From: Wenyingzhuangia fucanilytica | Lineage (GTDB): Bacteria; Bacteroidota; Bacteroidia; Flavobacteriales; Flavobacteriaceae | Assembly (NCBI RefSeq): GCF_001697185.1 | Contig: NZ_CP014224.1 | Coordinates: forward strand, 1,488,001 to 1,552,000 | Length of the DNA: 64,000 nucleotides | Direction of reading: 5' to 3' | Part shown: positions 1 through 9,337 of the stretch, one piece after another | Position numbering within the stretch: position 1 is the first letter of the stretch | Layout: each line of letters begins with the position of its first letter | Position numbers and translations under genes: made by a program | The notes under the pieces: generated by a model | What the model was told of the DNA's origin: nothing | The model's input: only the letters and a program-made list of their open reading frames with translations | The model's database searches: none

Positions 1-3000
1 CTGGAGGAAATACAGTTAAAATTCAATTACCACAACCTAAAACCAAATTAAATTATTACAGAGATATTGCTGTGTTGGCGTTTCCAAAGCCAAAAGAAGA
101 TATAAAAATAGAAGGCTTAGATTTTAAAAATTTAACAGGTCGTATTCGTAATCACTTATTACCAGACACCAAACAAATACCAAATTCAGGAATTATCAAT
201 AAAAATGAAATTATTGATTTGACTTTAAAAATGAATAAAGATGGTGTTTTAGAATGGAAAGCTCCTAAAGGAGAATGGGTTGTTTTAAGATTAGGGCATA
301 CTCCAACAGGTAAAAATAATCATCCTGCACCAGATGGAGGTCATGGATTAGAGGTTGACAAAATGAGTACAAAAGCGCTTGATGTTTATTGGCAAGGAGG
401 CATACAACCTATTCTTAATAAGTTAGGAGATCTGGTGGGAACTACAGTTAATAATTGTTTGATAGATAGTTACGAGGTTGGAACAGCCAATTGGACTCCA
501 GGATTTGATAAAAAGTTTGAAAAATTAAGAGGATATCATCTTTTTTCATATTTACCAATTTTGGCTGGTTATTATGTAGAAAGTGGTGAAGTTTCCGAGC
601 GTTTTTTATGGGATTTTAGAAGGACTATAGGTGATTTAATGGCCAAAAATTATTATGCTCATTTTGGAGAATTGTGTCATAAAAATAACATGAAATTTTC
701 TGTAGAACCTTATTGGGGACCTTTTGATAACATGCAAGTTGGAGCTACAGGAGATATTGTAATGTGTGAGTTTTGGAGCGGTGGATATCCTTTTTTTGAT
801 TCTCCAAAATTTGTATCTTCTATAGCACATTTAAACGGTAGTGCTATTGTTGGAGCAGAATCCTTTACCGGTATTGGTGGTTGGGATGAGCATCCAGCCA
901 TGTTAAAATCTATAGGAGATAGAGCTTGGGGGCAAGGAATTACACGTTTTATTTTTCATACTTATGTGCATCAGCCATGGGATGTTGCTCCAGGGTTAGG
1001 ATTGAGTTATCATGGTACCGATTTTAATCGTTTAAATACTTGGTGGAAACAAGGAAAGGCTTACATGGATTATATTGCTCGTTCTCAGTTTTTATTACAA
1101 CAAGGTCAAAATGTTGCTGATGTTTTGGTGTTTACAGGAGAGTCATCACCAAACGATGCTCTTTTATTACCAGAAATTAAAGCCATGGGATTTGATTATG
1201 ATTTAATTGGAGCTAATAAATTATCCAGTTTAACAGTTAAAAATGGAACTATTTATTCCTCTGTAGGTAATAAATATCGTGTATTGGTTTTGCCAGAATC
1301 TAGTTGGATGAAACCTGAAACGCTTTATAAAATAAAAGAACTTACAAAAGCAGGAGCAAGAGTAATTGGAACACGTCCTAAAAAATCACCAAGTTTAGAA
1401 AACTATCCAAATAGTGATGTAATAGTTCAAAAACTGTCAGATGAATTATGGAGTTCAGGTTTGGTTAAAGATATTTCTATCAATCAATTCTTAAAAGAAA
1501 GCAAGGTGCCTACAGATTTTAAGATAGAAGAAGGTAATGCTGCAGATATTAGTTTTATCCATAGAAAAACAAAGAATACTGATATTTATTTTATAGCCAA
1601 CGCAAAAAAAGAAAGTAGAGAAATTTCTGTACGTTTTAGAGTGTTTGGCAAGCAACCAGAGTTGTGGAGTTCTGAAAAAGGAAAAATTAAAAATATTGCT
1701 GTTTGGAAAGAAAATATTGATGGTACTACTACAATCCCTATTTCATTAGGAATGGAAGAATCTGTGTTTGTTGTTTTTAGAAAACCTTCCATAAATAAAA
1801 ATCATTTAGTAAAAACTTCTGTAGAATTAGAGAATATAAAGGCTGAAAAGCTTTCAGGTTTGGAAATTGTTAAGGCAGAATATGGAACATTTTTACAAGA
1901 GGGATTGGTGGATATTACTGATAAAGTAGCTGCGGAAGTAAAAGATAATGAATTACATATTCAGGCCTCTAGACATTTTTGCGATTGTGATCCTGCTATG
2001 GGATATGTGAAAGAGTTTAGAATGGAATATAAAATAGGAAAAGAGGTTAAAATTATTTCTGTAAAAGAAAAAGAGTTTATAGACATCAAAGGAGGAGATA
2101 AAGAATTAAAGGTTTTAAAAGCTGTTTTTGGAAAGTTTAAACCAGAAACCAAAGGCGTTCCTAAAAATTATTTAACATTCAATATCACCCAAAAAATAAA
2201 AGATTTAGTATCTAATAAAACTTTTGAGATTCCTGTAACCAATACATTAATAAACGGCAAAACTGCAGAAGGTAATAAAGTTGGTTTGCGTATTACCTAT
2301 AAAACTGATGGTGAAGAACGCACGGAGATTATTCCACAAGGAGAAGTGTTGAATTTAACAAAAGATATTTTAAAGTCAGAACTTATTTTAGCTAAAGATA
2401 AAATGTTTTGGAAAACAGCATATCCAGGAAAAATAACCTACACAAATGCCAGAGGAAAAACAAAAACATTAAGAGTGAAATCTGTACCTAAACCTATAGA
2501 ATTAACTGGTGATTGGGAGGTGAGTTTTCCATCAAAAACAGGAAATCTAAAAACAACAACATTTAATGATTTAGTTTCTTGGTCAACATCATCTGATGAA
2601 GAAATTTGTCATTATTCTGGTACTGCTACTTATAAAAAGGAGTTTGAGTTATCAAGAAAAATATTGAAATCAGGTAATAGCTTAACCTTAGATTTAGGAA
2701 GTGTGGCAGTTATTGCAGAAGTATATGTAAATGGTAAAAATGCTGGAATTTTATGGAAAGCTCCATTTAGAACAAATATTGATGATTTGGTAAAATCTGG
2801 TAAAAATATTTTAGAAGTAAAGGTGACCAATCTGTGGCCAAATAGACTGATTGGGGATGAGGAATTATTGTTGGATTACGAAAGAAAAGGAACTAAAATG
2901 AAAAGCTTGCCAGATTGGTTATTAAATAATACCAAACGCCCAAGTAATAGAACCACATTTCCATCGTGGAAACATTGGGATAAGAATGATGAATTATTGA

Positions 3001-3056
3001 CTTCGGGATTGTTAGGACCTGTAAAGATTAATATATCAATATCTAAAAAAATATAA
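1..3056 (+). CDS. GH106-type alpha-L-rhamnosidase, 5'-truncated by window edge
   Basis: The reading frame is open from the first complete codon (position 3), so the gene starts outside the window; the GTG at 72 is internal. The visible part is about 1017 residues. The stretch around the YYRDIAVLAFP motif (54-89) is typical of GH106 alpha-L-rhamnosidases. A TIM-barrel-like catalytic core follows, with a DSYEVG motif (Glu codon at 474) that may carry a catalytic acid. The C-terminus has a GH2-like jelly-roll with EVYVNGKNAGILWKAPF (about 2719-2769). Family knowledge: GH106 enzymes release L-rhamnose from plant and algal polysaccharides. The four sulfatases downstream, starting 4 nt after the stop, and the rhamnose catabolic genes support a rhamnose-containing sulfated substrate. 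Linkage specificity cannot be read from sequence. Confidence 0.88.
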   Translation, partial: GGNTVKIQLPQPKTKLNYYRDIAVLAFPKPKEDIKIEGLDFKNLTGRIRNHLLPDTKQIPNSGIINKNEIIDLTLKMNKDGVLEWKAPKGEWVVLRLGHTPTGKNNHPAPDGGHGLEVDKMSTKALDVYWQGGIQPILNKLGDLVGTTVNNCLIDSYEVGTANWTPGFDKKFEKLRGYHLFSYLPILAGYYVESGEVSERFLWDFRRTIGDLMAKNYYAHFGELCHKNNMKFSVEPYWGPFDNMQVGATGDIVMCEFWSGGYPFFDSPKFVSSIAHLNGSAIVGAESFTGIGGWDEHPAMLKSIGDRAWGQGITRFIFHTYVHQPWDVAPGLGLSYHGTDFNRLNTWWKQGKAYMDYIARSQFLLQQGQNVADVLVFTGESSPNDALLLPEIKAMGFDYDLIGANKLSSLTVKNGTIYSSVGNKYRVLVLPESSWMKPETLYKIKELTKAGARVIGTRPKKSPSLENYPNSDVIVQKLSDELWSSGLVKDISINQFLKESKVPTDFKIEEGNAADISFIHRKTKNTDIYFIANAKKESREISVRFRVFGKQPELWSSEKGKIKNIAVWKENIDGTTTIPISLGMEESVFVVFRKPSINKNHLVKTSVELENIKAEKLSGLEIVKAEYGTFLQEGLVDITDKVAAEVKDNELHIQASRHFCDCDPAMGYVKEFRMEYKIGKEVKIISVKEKEFIDIKGGDKELKVLKAVFGKFKPETKGVPKNYLTFNITQKIKDLVSNKTFEIPVTNTLINGKTAEGNKVGLRITYKTDGEERTEIIPQGEVLNLTKDILKSELILAKDKMFWKTAYPGKITYTNARGKTKTLRVKSVPKPIELTGDWEVSFPSKTGNLKTTTFNDLVSWSTSSDEEICHYSGTATYKKEFELSRKILKSGNSLTLDLGSVAVIAEVYVNGKNAGILWKAPFRTNIDDLVKSGKNILEVKVTNLWPNRLIGDEELLLDYERKGTKMKSLPDWLLNNTKRPSNRTTFPSWKHWDKNDELLTSGLLGPVKINISISKKI

Positions 3057-3060
3057 TGAG

Positions 3061-4557
3061 ATGAAAAAAATAATCTATATAATATTAATCTCAGTAGTGT
3101 CTTTAGCTTGTACAAGTAAAGAGAAGGCTAAAAAAGAAAATGTAAAACGTAAAAAACCAAATATATTATTTATTGCTGTAGACGATTTAAATAATATGAT
3201 TAGTCCTATTGGTAATTTTTCTAACATAAAAACACCAAACTTTGATAGGCTTGCAGCTATGGGAGTTACTTTTACAAATGCACATTGTCAAGCACCTCTT
3301 TGTGGTCCATCTAGAGCTTCTATTATGACAGGTTTACGTCCATCAACAACAGGTATTTATGGAATGACACCAGATAATAAAATACGTAGGACAGATAATG
3401 ATACTACAAAAGATATTGTTTTTCTTCCTGAATATTTTAAAAAGAATGGATATCATACTATGGGAATAGGAAAACTATTTCATACACATGCTCCTGATGG
3501 TTTGTTTGATGAATCTGGTGGTAGAATAAAAGGTTTTGGTCCTTATCCAGAAAAACGTTTTGTTTGGGATGGTTTTGGAACCTCTAAATCAAAAAAAGGG
3601 AAGTATGGAAAAACCAATACAGATTGGGGAGCTTTTCCAGAGAACGACACCTTAATGCCAGATCATCAATCTGTAAATTGGGTAAAAGAGCGCTTGAGTA
3701 AAGATTATCAACAACCATTCTTTTTAGGATTAGGTTTTCAGAGACCACATGTGCCCTTGTATGTACCTCAAAAATGGTTTGATTTATATCCGTTAGATAA
3801 AATAGAAACTCCTCCTTACATATTAGATGATTTAAATGATATTCCATCTGTTGGATTAAAAATTAATGATTTACCTATGATGCCTTCAACCGAGTGGGCT
3901 ATTAATAGTGGTGAGTGGAAAAAAATTATACAAGCTTATTTGGCTTGTGTAAGTTATGTAGATTATGAGTTAGGACGTGTGTTAGATGCACTGGAAAAGA
4001 GTAAATATGCCGATAATACAATTATTGTATTGTGGTCAGATCATGGTTATCGTTTAGGAGAAAAAGGAACTTTTGCTAAACATGGACTTTGGGAAACAGC
4101 TACAAAAGCTCCATTAATGTTTGTAGGCCCTAATTTGCCTAAAGGTAAAAAGATAAATGCTCCAGTAGAAATGTTGTCTATTTATCCCACGTTATTAGAG
4201 TTAAGTGGTTTGCCTACATATACTAAAAATGAAGGTAAAAGTTTGGTGGGAATGATGAAAAATAATGAAAAGATAGAGGATTCGTATGCTATAACTACCT
4301 ATGGGATGAATAATCATGCGGTAAAGATAAATGGCTACAGATATATTCAATATGAAGATGGAACAGAAGAGTTTTATAATCAAAATTTAGATCCTAATGA
4401 ATGGTATAATGAGGCTAATAATCCTATTTACAAGAAAAAAATAGAGGATTTAAAAAAGTATTTGCCACAAACAAATGCAAAATGGGATTCTGAATCTAAC
4501 TATACTTTTCAACCTTATTTTGTAGAACAAAAAGATAAAACAAGTAGAGGTGAGTAA
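3061..4557 (+). CDS. S1 family sulfatase, iduronate-2-sulfatase-like lipoprotein
   Basis: This is a 498-residue formylglycine-dependent arylsulfatase-type enzyme. The N-terminus is hydrophobic with a probable lipoprotein Cys at residue 17. Metal-binding Asp41-Asp42 (AVDD) precedes the C-x-P-S-R activation motif at residues 81-85 (CGPSR). The later motifs GFQRPHVPLYVP and WSDHGYRLGEKGTFAKHGLWE are typical of the iduronate-2-sulfatase-like group (S1_7-like, my assignment). It starts 4 nt after the rhamnosidase stop, so the two are almost certainly co-transcribed. It probably removes a sulfate ester from ulvan-like oligosaccharides in the periplasm or at the cell surface. It is clearly paralogous to the sulfatase at 7855. 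The Cys must be converted to formylglycine by an enzyme not present in this window. Confidence 0.9.
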   Translation: MKKIIYIILISVVSLACTSKEKAKKENVKRKKPNILFIAVDDLNNMISPIGNFSNIKTPNFDRLAAMGVTFTNAHCQAPLCGPSRASIMTGLRPSTTGIYGMTPDNKIRRTDNDTTKDIVFLPEYFKKNGYHTMGIGKLFHTHAPDGLFDESGGRIKGFGPYPEKRFVWDGFGTSKSKKGKYGKTNTDWGAFPENDTLMPDHQSVNWVKERLSKDYQQPFFLGLGFQRPHVPLYVPQKWFDLYPLDKIETPPYILDDLNDIPSVGLKINDLPMMPSTEWAINSGEWKKIIQAYLACVSYVDYELGRVLDALEKSKYADNTIIVLWSDHGYRLGEKGTFAKHGLWETATKAPLMFVGPNLPKGKKINAPVEMLSIYPTLLELSGLPTYTKNEGKSLVGMMKNNEKIEDSYAITTYGMNNHAVKINGYRYIQYEDGTEEFYNQNLDPNEWYNEANNPIYKKKIEDLKKYLPQTNAKWDSESNYTFQPYFVEQKDKTSRGE

Positions 4558-4719
4558 AGATATAAATAGGTGAACTCAGTTTAAGGCTATAAATCTTATT
4601 TCAGTACACATCATAACACTTCAGGCTATTCATCTAAGTAAATTTATAACGAAAATGTAGCATAGCTAATTATTAGTTATAGATACTGTTCTCATCGTTT
4701 GTGTAAAAAAAGAATCAAT

Positions 4720-6360
4720 ATGAAATTATTTTCAAAACTTATAATCTTTAGTTTATCAACAATACCTTTATTAACTTTTTCTCAAAAAAAAGCAGAAAAA
4801 CCTAATATCATTTTTATTATGGCAGATGATTTAGGTTGGACAGACTTAAGTTCGCCTAATACAAGTTTAGGTAATGGATCTAAGTATTATGAAAGTCCTA
4901 ATATTGATAAATTGGCTACGCAAGGGATGTCATTAACTTATGCATATACACAGCAAAATTGTCAGCCAACAAGAGCAGCACTTCTTTCAGGGCAATATGC
5001 TACAGGTCCACAAAACGGAGTGTATAATGTTGGAAGTCTTAAAAGAGCTTCTAAAGGAGTTGTAACACCAATCACACCACATTATCAAAATAATTATTTA
5101 AAAGAGCAGTGTGTTTCTATGTTTGAAACCTTAAAAAAAGTCGGTTATCATACTTCATGGTTTGGAAAATTTCATGCTATTAAAGTGGGAGAACATGCCG
5201 AAAGTTATATGGGGGTTGATTATAATTTAGCGTTGCATAAAGAAACTAAAGCTACTGTAAAAGGAGTAAAAGTTAAAAATGAGTTTTTTGCACAAAAGGA
5301 TGATGTTAAAGGTTGGATGTTTGAGAACGAAAAGTTAAAACCCTATGCACAGCCTTATGACTCTACATATATTAAAAATGTATTAGAGCCTATAAAAAAT
5401 GGAAATGATCCTTGGTTGTTAGAAGGAACTCCAAAACATCTTACGGATGCTCTAGGAGATGCTGTTGTTGATTATATTAAAGATAGGTCACAAAAAGATT
5501 CGCCATTTTTTGCATACATTCCTTTTCATGCCGTACACGTAACCATACTTCCACGTTTAGATTTAGAAGCTAAATACAAAGCTAAAACATCTAAGGATAC
5601 AAGACATAAAAAAGCTGATTACGCTGCTTTTGTAGAGCTTTTGGATCAGACGGTAGGCCGTATTTTAAATGCTTTAGAAGATCCAAATGGAGATGGTAAT
5701 AAAATAGACGGAATAGCCAATAACACATTGGTGGTTTTTTATTCTGATAATGGTGGTTTTATGGGACCGACAGATAATACACCATTACGCTTAAGAAAAG
5801 GAACTTATTATGAAGGTGGTGTTCGTGTGCCTTTGATTTTTAGATATCCAGGTGTTATAAAACCTAATACAATAAATACAACTCAAGAAATTCACGCTAT
5901 TGATTTTTATCCTACGCTAGCGGATATTGCAGGAGCCAAACTTCCCAACTCTCAAACACATGAACTGGATGGTAAGTCTATAGCCCCTGTGTTAAAAGGA
6001 GAAGCTGATGCGCTTGACGATAAAAATGAGTTGTTTTGGCATTTCCCAGGATATATGGATGTGCGTAATATGCCTCAATCTGTTATTCACTACAGACATT
6101 CCGATAATCAACATTATAAACTATTTTATCGTTATGAAGACGAATCTTATGAGTTGTATAATCTTACTAATGACATTGGTGAAACCACCAATCTTTTAGA
6201 AAACAACCCAAGTCATCAGATAATAGAATTAGCAACCATCATGAATAATAAATTACGAACGTGGCTCCTTAAAAGAAATGCTCCAACAGGAACTTGGGCA
6301 AAAAATGGAGAAAAAGTAGCTTATCCTAAGCAAGATGGTATTAAAAAATATTGTAAATAA
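4720..6360 (+). CDS. S1 family sulfatase, secreted
   Basis: A 546-residue arylsulfatase-type enzyme. I chose the ATG at 4720 rather than the in-frame TTG at 4699 because it places a normal signal peptide at the start (MKLFSK...LLTFSQ, with a likely signal peptidase I cut before Gln22). Residues 34-37 (IMAD region) supply metal ligands. The formylglycine motif is CQPTR at residues 81-85, a Thr-containing variant of C-x-P-S-R that is still compatible with maturation. Further conserved motifs are YSDNGGFMGPTDNTPLR and RKGTYYEGGVRVPLIF. It is preceded by a 162-nt gap without an evident terminator and followed 8 nt later by the next sulfatase. The subfamily differs from its neighbours, which suggests a different sulfate position on the same polymer. 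Confidence 0.9.
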   Translation: MKLFSKLIIFSLSTIPLLTFSQKKAEKPNIIFIMADDLGWTDLSSPNTSLGNGSKYYESPNIDKLATQGMSLTYAYTQQNCQPTRAALLSGQYATGPQNGVYNVGSLKRASKGVVTPITPHYQNNYLKEQCVSMFETLKKVGYHTSWFGKFHAIKVGEHAESYMGVDYNLALHKETKATVKGVKVKNEFFAQKDDVKGWMFENEKLKPYAQPYDSTYIKNVLEPIKNGNDPWLLEGTPKHLTDALGDAVVDYIKDRSQKDSPFFAYIPFHAVHVTILPRLDLEAKYKAKTSKDTRHKKADYAAFVELLDQTVGRILNALEDPNGDGNKIDGIANNTLVVFYSDNGGFMGPTDNTPLRLRKGTYYEGGVRVPLIFRYPGVIKPNTINTTQEIHAIDFYPTLADIAGAKLPNSQTHELDGKSIAPVLKGEADALDDKNELFWHFPGYMDVRNMPQSVIHYRHSDNQHYKLFYRYEDESYELYNLTNDIGETTNLLENNPSHQIIELATIMNNKLRTWLLKRNAPTGTWAKNGEKVAYPKQDGIKKYCK

Positions 6361-6368
6361 AAGTACGA

Positions 6369-7853
6369 ATGAAAAATAATAAGTTTTATCTGTTAGTTGT
6401 AGTAACTTCTTTGCTATTATTAAGTTGTTTAAGTATTAAGGATAGAAAAAAATCAGAAGAAGAAAAACAAAACACATCAAATAAAAACGAACAACCTAAT
6501 ATGGTGTTCTTTTTAGCTGATGATCAAGATGTGTATGATTATGGTTGTTATGGTAATGAAAAAGTGAATACAGCAGCTGTAGATCGTTTGGCAAAAGAAG
6601 GAATGTTGTTTACAAATGCATTTACTGCACAGGCCATTTGTGCTCCAAGTAGATCGCAGCTTTTTACAGGTAAGTATCCCTTAAAAAATGGTTGCTTTGC
6701 CAATCATACAGCAACAAAACCTACTATACAAAGTGTAACAACACATATGAAAAACTTAGGGTATGAAGTAGTTTTGGCAGGAAAGAGTCATGTTAAACCT
6801 TCTAATGTTTATCATTGGGATAAAGAATGGGAACCTGTTCCTAAAAAAAATGTTCCAAGAGATTATATTCCTTTAGATAGTATTGAAAACTACTTTAAAA
6901 ATGCTAAAAAGCCGTTTTGTATGTTCATCACCTCAAAATATCCACATAGTAAATATTTTGACGTAAAAAATGCCAAAGCGGATGATATTAAATTCTTTCC
7001 ATTTAACGAGAATAAAAAATCAGACCAAGCTTTTGTTAAAAATAAAGCAGGTTATTACAGAAGTATTGAAGAAGATAATACCCAATTAGAAGGAGTGTTA
7101 AAGTTGGTAGACACTTATTTAACAGACAATACACTTTTTATTTATAGTGCGGATCATGGTGTTTCAGGAAAATTTACCGTAAAAGATATAGGATTAAAAG
7201 TGCCTTTTGTAGTGCGTTGGCCTAAAGTAATAAAAGCAGGATCTACCTCTAATCAATTAATTCATTATACTGATGTATTGCCAACATTTATGGAAATAGC
7301 TGGAGGAAATGCAACTCCTGATATGGATGGTAAAAGTTTTTTATCCTTGCTTAAAGGAAAAGATAATAACATTCATGAATATGTTTACGGAGTAAGAACC
7401 AATCAAAATATATTAAATTCTGAAATATTTCCATCGAGAATGATTCGTGATAAGCGTCATAAATATATCAGAAATTTTAACGCGTTAGAAGTGCTTGATA
7501 AAAACTTAACAGGAAAACCCAATGTAGATTATTTTATTAAGAGAGGAGCAAATGCTCATAAAAACGAACCTTTTGAAGAATTATATGATTTACAAAATGA
7601 TCCTTTTGAGCAACATAACTTAGCTAGTGACCTAGACTATAAATCGATTAAAGAAAAATTAGCTAAAGATATGTTTGTTTGGATGAAAACTCAGGGAGAT
7701 ATTTTAAGTGAAGATATGATTGGAATTCCAATCATTACACCAAAAGGAAATAAAGGATTTAAATTAGATCAAGATACACCTAGACGAAAAATTCCAGAAG
7801 CTATAAAAAATACACTTACAAAAGACGATTATATTGTTATTGAACACTGGTAA
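6369..7853 (+). CDS. S1 family sulfatase, lipoprotein
   Basis: A 494-residue sulfatase with a lipobox-type signal ending LLLLSC (Cys20), so it is expected to be membrane-anchored. Metal-binding residues FLADDQD lie at about 48-54. The activation motif is CAPSR at residues 91-95, followed by SQLFTGKYP. The later SADHGVSGKFTVKDIGLKVPFVVRWP region carries the conserved DHG and Lys. It is shorter around the middle than the neighbouring enzymes and looks like a choline-sulfatase/heparan-sulfatase-like branch; I cannot fix the subfamily by eye. It lies 8 nt after the previous stop and 1 nt before the next start codon, so it sits in the same transcription unit. Confidence 0.88.
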   Translation: MKNNKFYLLVVVTSLLLLSCLSIKDRKKSEEEKQNTSNKNEQPNMVFFLADDQDVYDYGCYGNEKVNTAAVDRLAKEGMLFTNAFTAQAICAPSRSQLFTGKYPLKNGCFANHTATKPTIQSVTTHMKNLGYEVVLAGKSHVKPSNVYHWDKEWEPVPKKNVPRDYIPLDSIENYFKNAKKPFCMFITSKYPHSKYFDVKNAKADDIKFFPFNENKKSDQAFVKNKAGYYRSIEEDNTQLEGVLKLVDTYLTDNTLFIYSADHGVSGKFTVKDIGLKVPFVVRWPKVIKAGSTSNQLIHYTDVLPTFMEIAGGNATPDMDGKSFLSLLKGKDNNIHEYVYGVRTNQNILNSEIFPSRMIRDKRHKYIRNFNALEVLDKNLTGKPNVDYFIKRGANAHKNEPFEELYDLQNDPFEQHNLASDLDYKSIKEKLAKDMFVWMKTQGDILSEDMIGIPIITPKGNKGFKLDQDTPRRKIPEAIKNTLTKDDYIVIEHW

Positions 7854-7854
7854 A

Positions 7855-9270
7855 ATGAGAAAAATGAAAAGGTTATTTATATACGGATTGGGTTTGTTAA
7901 CATTTTTATCATCATGTAAAAATGGAAAAGAAAAAACGACAGTTGTTAAGGGTCAAAAACCGATGAATGTATTGTTTATTGCTATTGATGATTTAAGACC
8001 TGAACTAAGTTGTTATGGGGCACCGCAAGTAAAATCGCCTAACATAGATCAATTTGCAAAAGAAGCTATTGTCTTTAATCGTGCCTATTGTAACGTTCCT
8101 GTTTGTGGAGCATCTAGAGCAAGTTTGTTAACAAGTATTTTACCTACAAAAAACCGTTTTATAGATTACACAGCAAAGGCCCAAGAAGATGTGCCAAATG
8201 CAAAAACCTTACCAGGTATTTTTAAGGCTGCTGGCTATACTAGTATTTCTAACGGAAAGATTTTTCATTATAATAAAGATGTTCAGGAAGCAAGTTGGAG
8301 TGAAAACCCTTGGATGCCAAAAGGTGGGCATCGTGTAAGTTATGATCCTACAACAAATGACGTAATTATGAAATCTGGTAATGGACGTATTTATGAAGCA
8401 CCAGAAGTAGATGATAGCGTGTATTCAGATTATAAGATTGCACAAAAAACGATAAGCGATTTACGAAAGTTCAAAGCATCAGGAGAATCTTTCTTTATGG
8501 CTTGTGGGTTTTTCCGTCCTCACATGCCGTTTTATGCTCCTAAAAAGTATTGGGATTTATATAATAGAGATTCAGTCGAGGTAGCCGATAACCGACATTT
8601 ACCAGAAAATGCCCCTAAGTTATTACGTAGTAGTGGCGAATTTAAGTCCTACAGTTTTGGAGACTATAAGCCGAATACCAACGAATTTCATAAAATGATG
8701 CGTCACGGTTATTATGCCTGTGTGAGTTATGTAGATCAGTTGGTAGGAGAAGTGCTTCAAGAGTTGGAAACCCTCGGTTTAGCTGAAAACACCATTGTTG
8801 TATTATGGGGAGATCACGGTTGGCATCTTGGAGAGCACGAGTTTTGGGGTAAACACAATACTTTACATAATGCGTTGCAGGTACCGTTAATTGTAAAAGT
8901 ACCAGGGAAAGTAAAAGGGGAACAAACTGAGGCATTGGTAGAGAGCGTTGATATTTATCCTACGCTTTGTGATCTAGCCAACTTAGCTACGCCTGATTAC
9001 ATTATGGGAAAAAGTTTTAAAGCCATTCTAGACAATCCTAAGCAAACGTTTAGAAAAAACGTTTATGCGCGCTTTAAAGTGGCAGATGCTATTGTAACCG
9101 AAAACTTTACCTATTCTCTTTATGAAAATGGAGAGGAGATGTTATACAATCGTAAACTGGATCCTGAAGAAAATAAGAATGTTGCAGCAGATGCTAACTA
9201 TAATAAGGTGATTAAAGGCATGCGAAATGCATTGAAGATAAAGCAGAAACAAGCCAAAAGTTATAAGTAA
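7855..9270 (+). CDS. S1 family sulfatase, iduronate-2-sulfatase-like lipoprotein with C-x-A-S-R motif
   Basis: A 471-residue sulfatase. The frame opens at a TTG at 7834 that overlaps the previous gene; the ATG at 7855, 1 nt after the previous TAA, is the better start (7864 is also possible). The lipobox is FLSSC (Cys21). Metal ligands IAIDDLRPE are at 42-50. The formylglycine motif is CGASR at residues 84-88, with Ala where most family members have Pro. Motifs GFFRPHMPFYAPKKYWDLY and WGDHGWHLGEHEFWGKH show that it is a paralogue of the enzyme at 3061, probably acting on a related but distinct sulfate ester. No terminator follows, so transcription may continue into the lyase at 9338. Confidence 0.88.
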   Translation: MRKMKRLFIYGLGLLTFLSSCKNGKEKTTVVKGQKPMNVLFIAIDDLRPELSCYGAPQVKSPNIDQFAKEAIVFNRAYCNVPVCGASRASLLTSILPTKNRFIDYTAKAQEDVPNAKTLPGIFKAAGYTSISNGKIFHYNKDVQEASWSENPWMPKGGHRVSYDPTTNDVIMKSGNGRIYEAPEVDDSVYSDYKIAQKTISDLRKFKASGESFFMACGFFRPHMPFYAPKKYWDLYNRDSVEVADNRHLPENAPKLLRSSGEFKSYSFGDYKPNTNEFHKMMRHGYYACVSYVDQLVGEVLQELETLGLAENTIVVLWGDHGWHLGEHEFWGKHNTLHNALQVPLIVKVPGKVKGEQTEALVESVDIYPTLCDLANLATPDYIMGKSFKAILDNPKQTFRKNVYARFKVADAIVTENFTYSLYENGEEMLYNRKLDPEENKNVAADANYNKVIKGMRNALKIKQKQAKSYK

Positions 9271-9337
9271 ATTGGCTAAAGAGTTAAGATTAAAGTGGGG
9301 TGAATATTTTTTGAAATAATAAAATTATATTAGTAAT

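Noticed and set aside
3061-9270. Recent tandem duplication of all four sulfatases
   Set aside because: Only the first and fourth look closely related; the second and third have different motif contexts and lengths.
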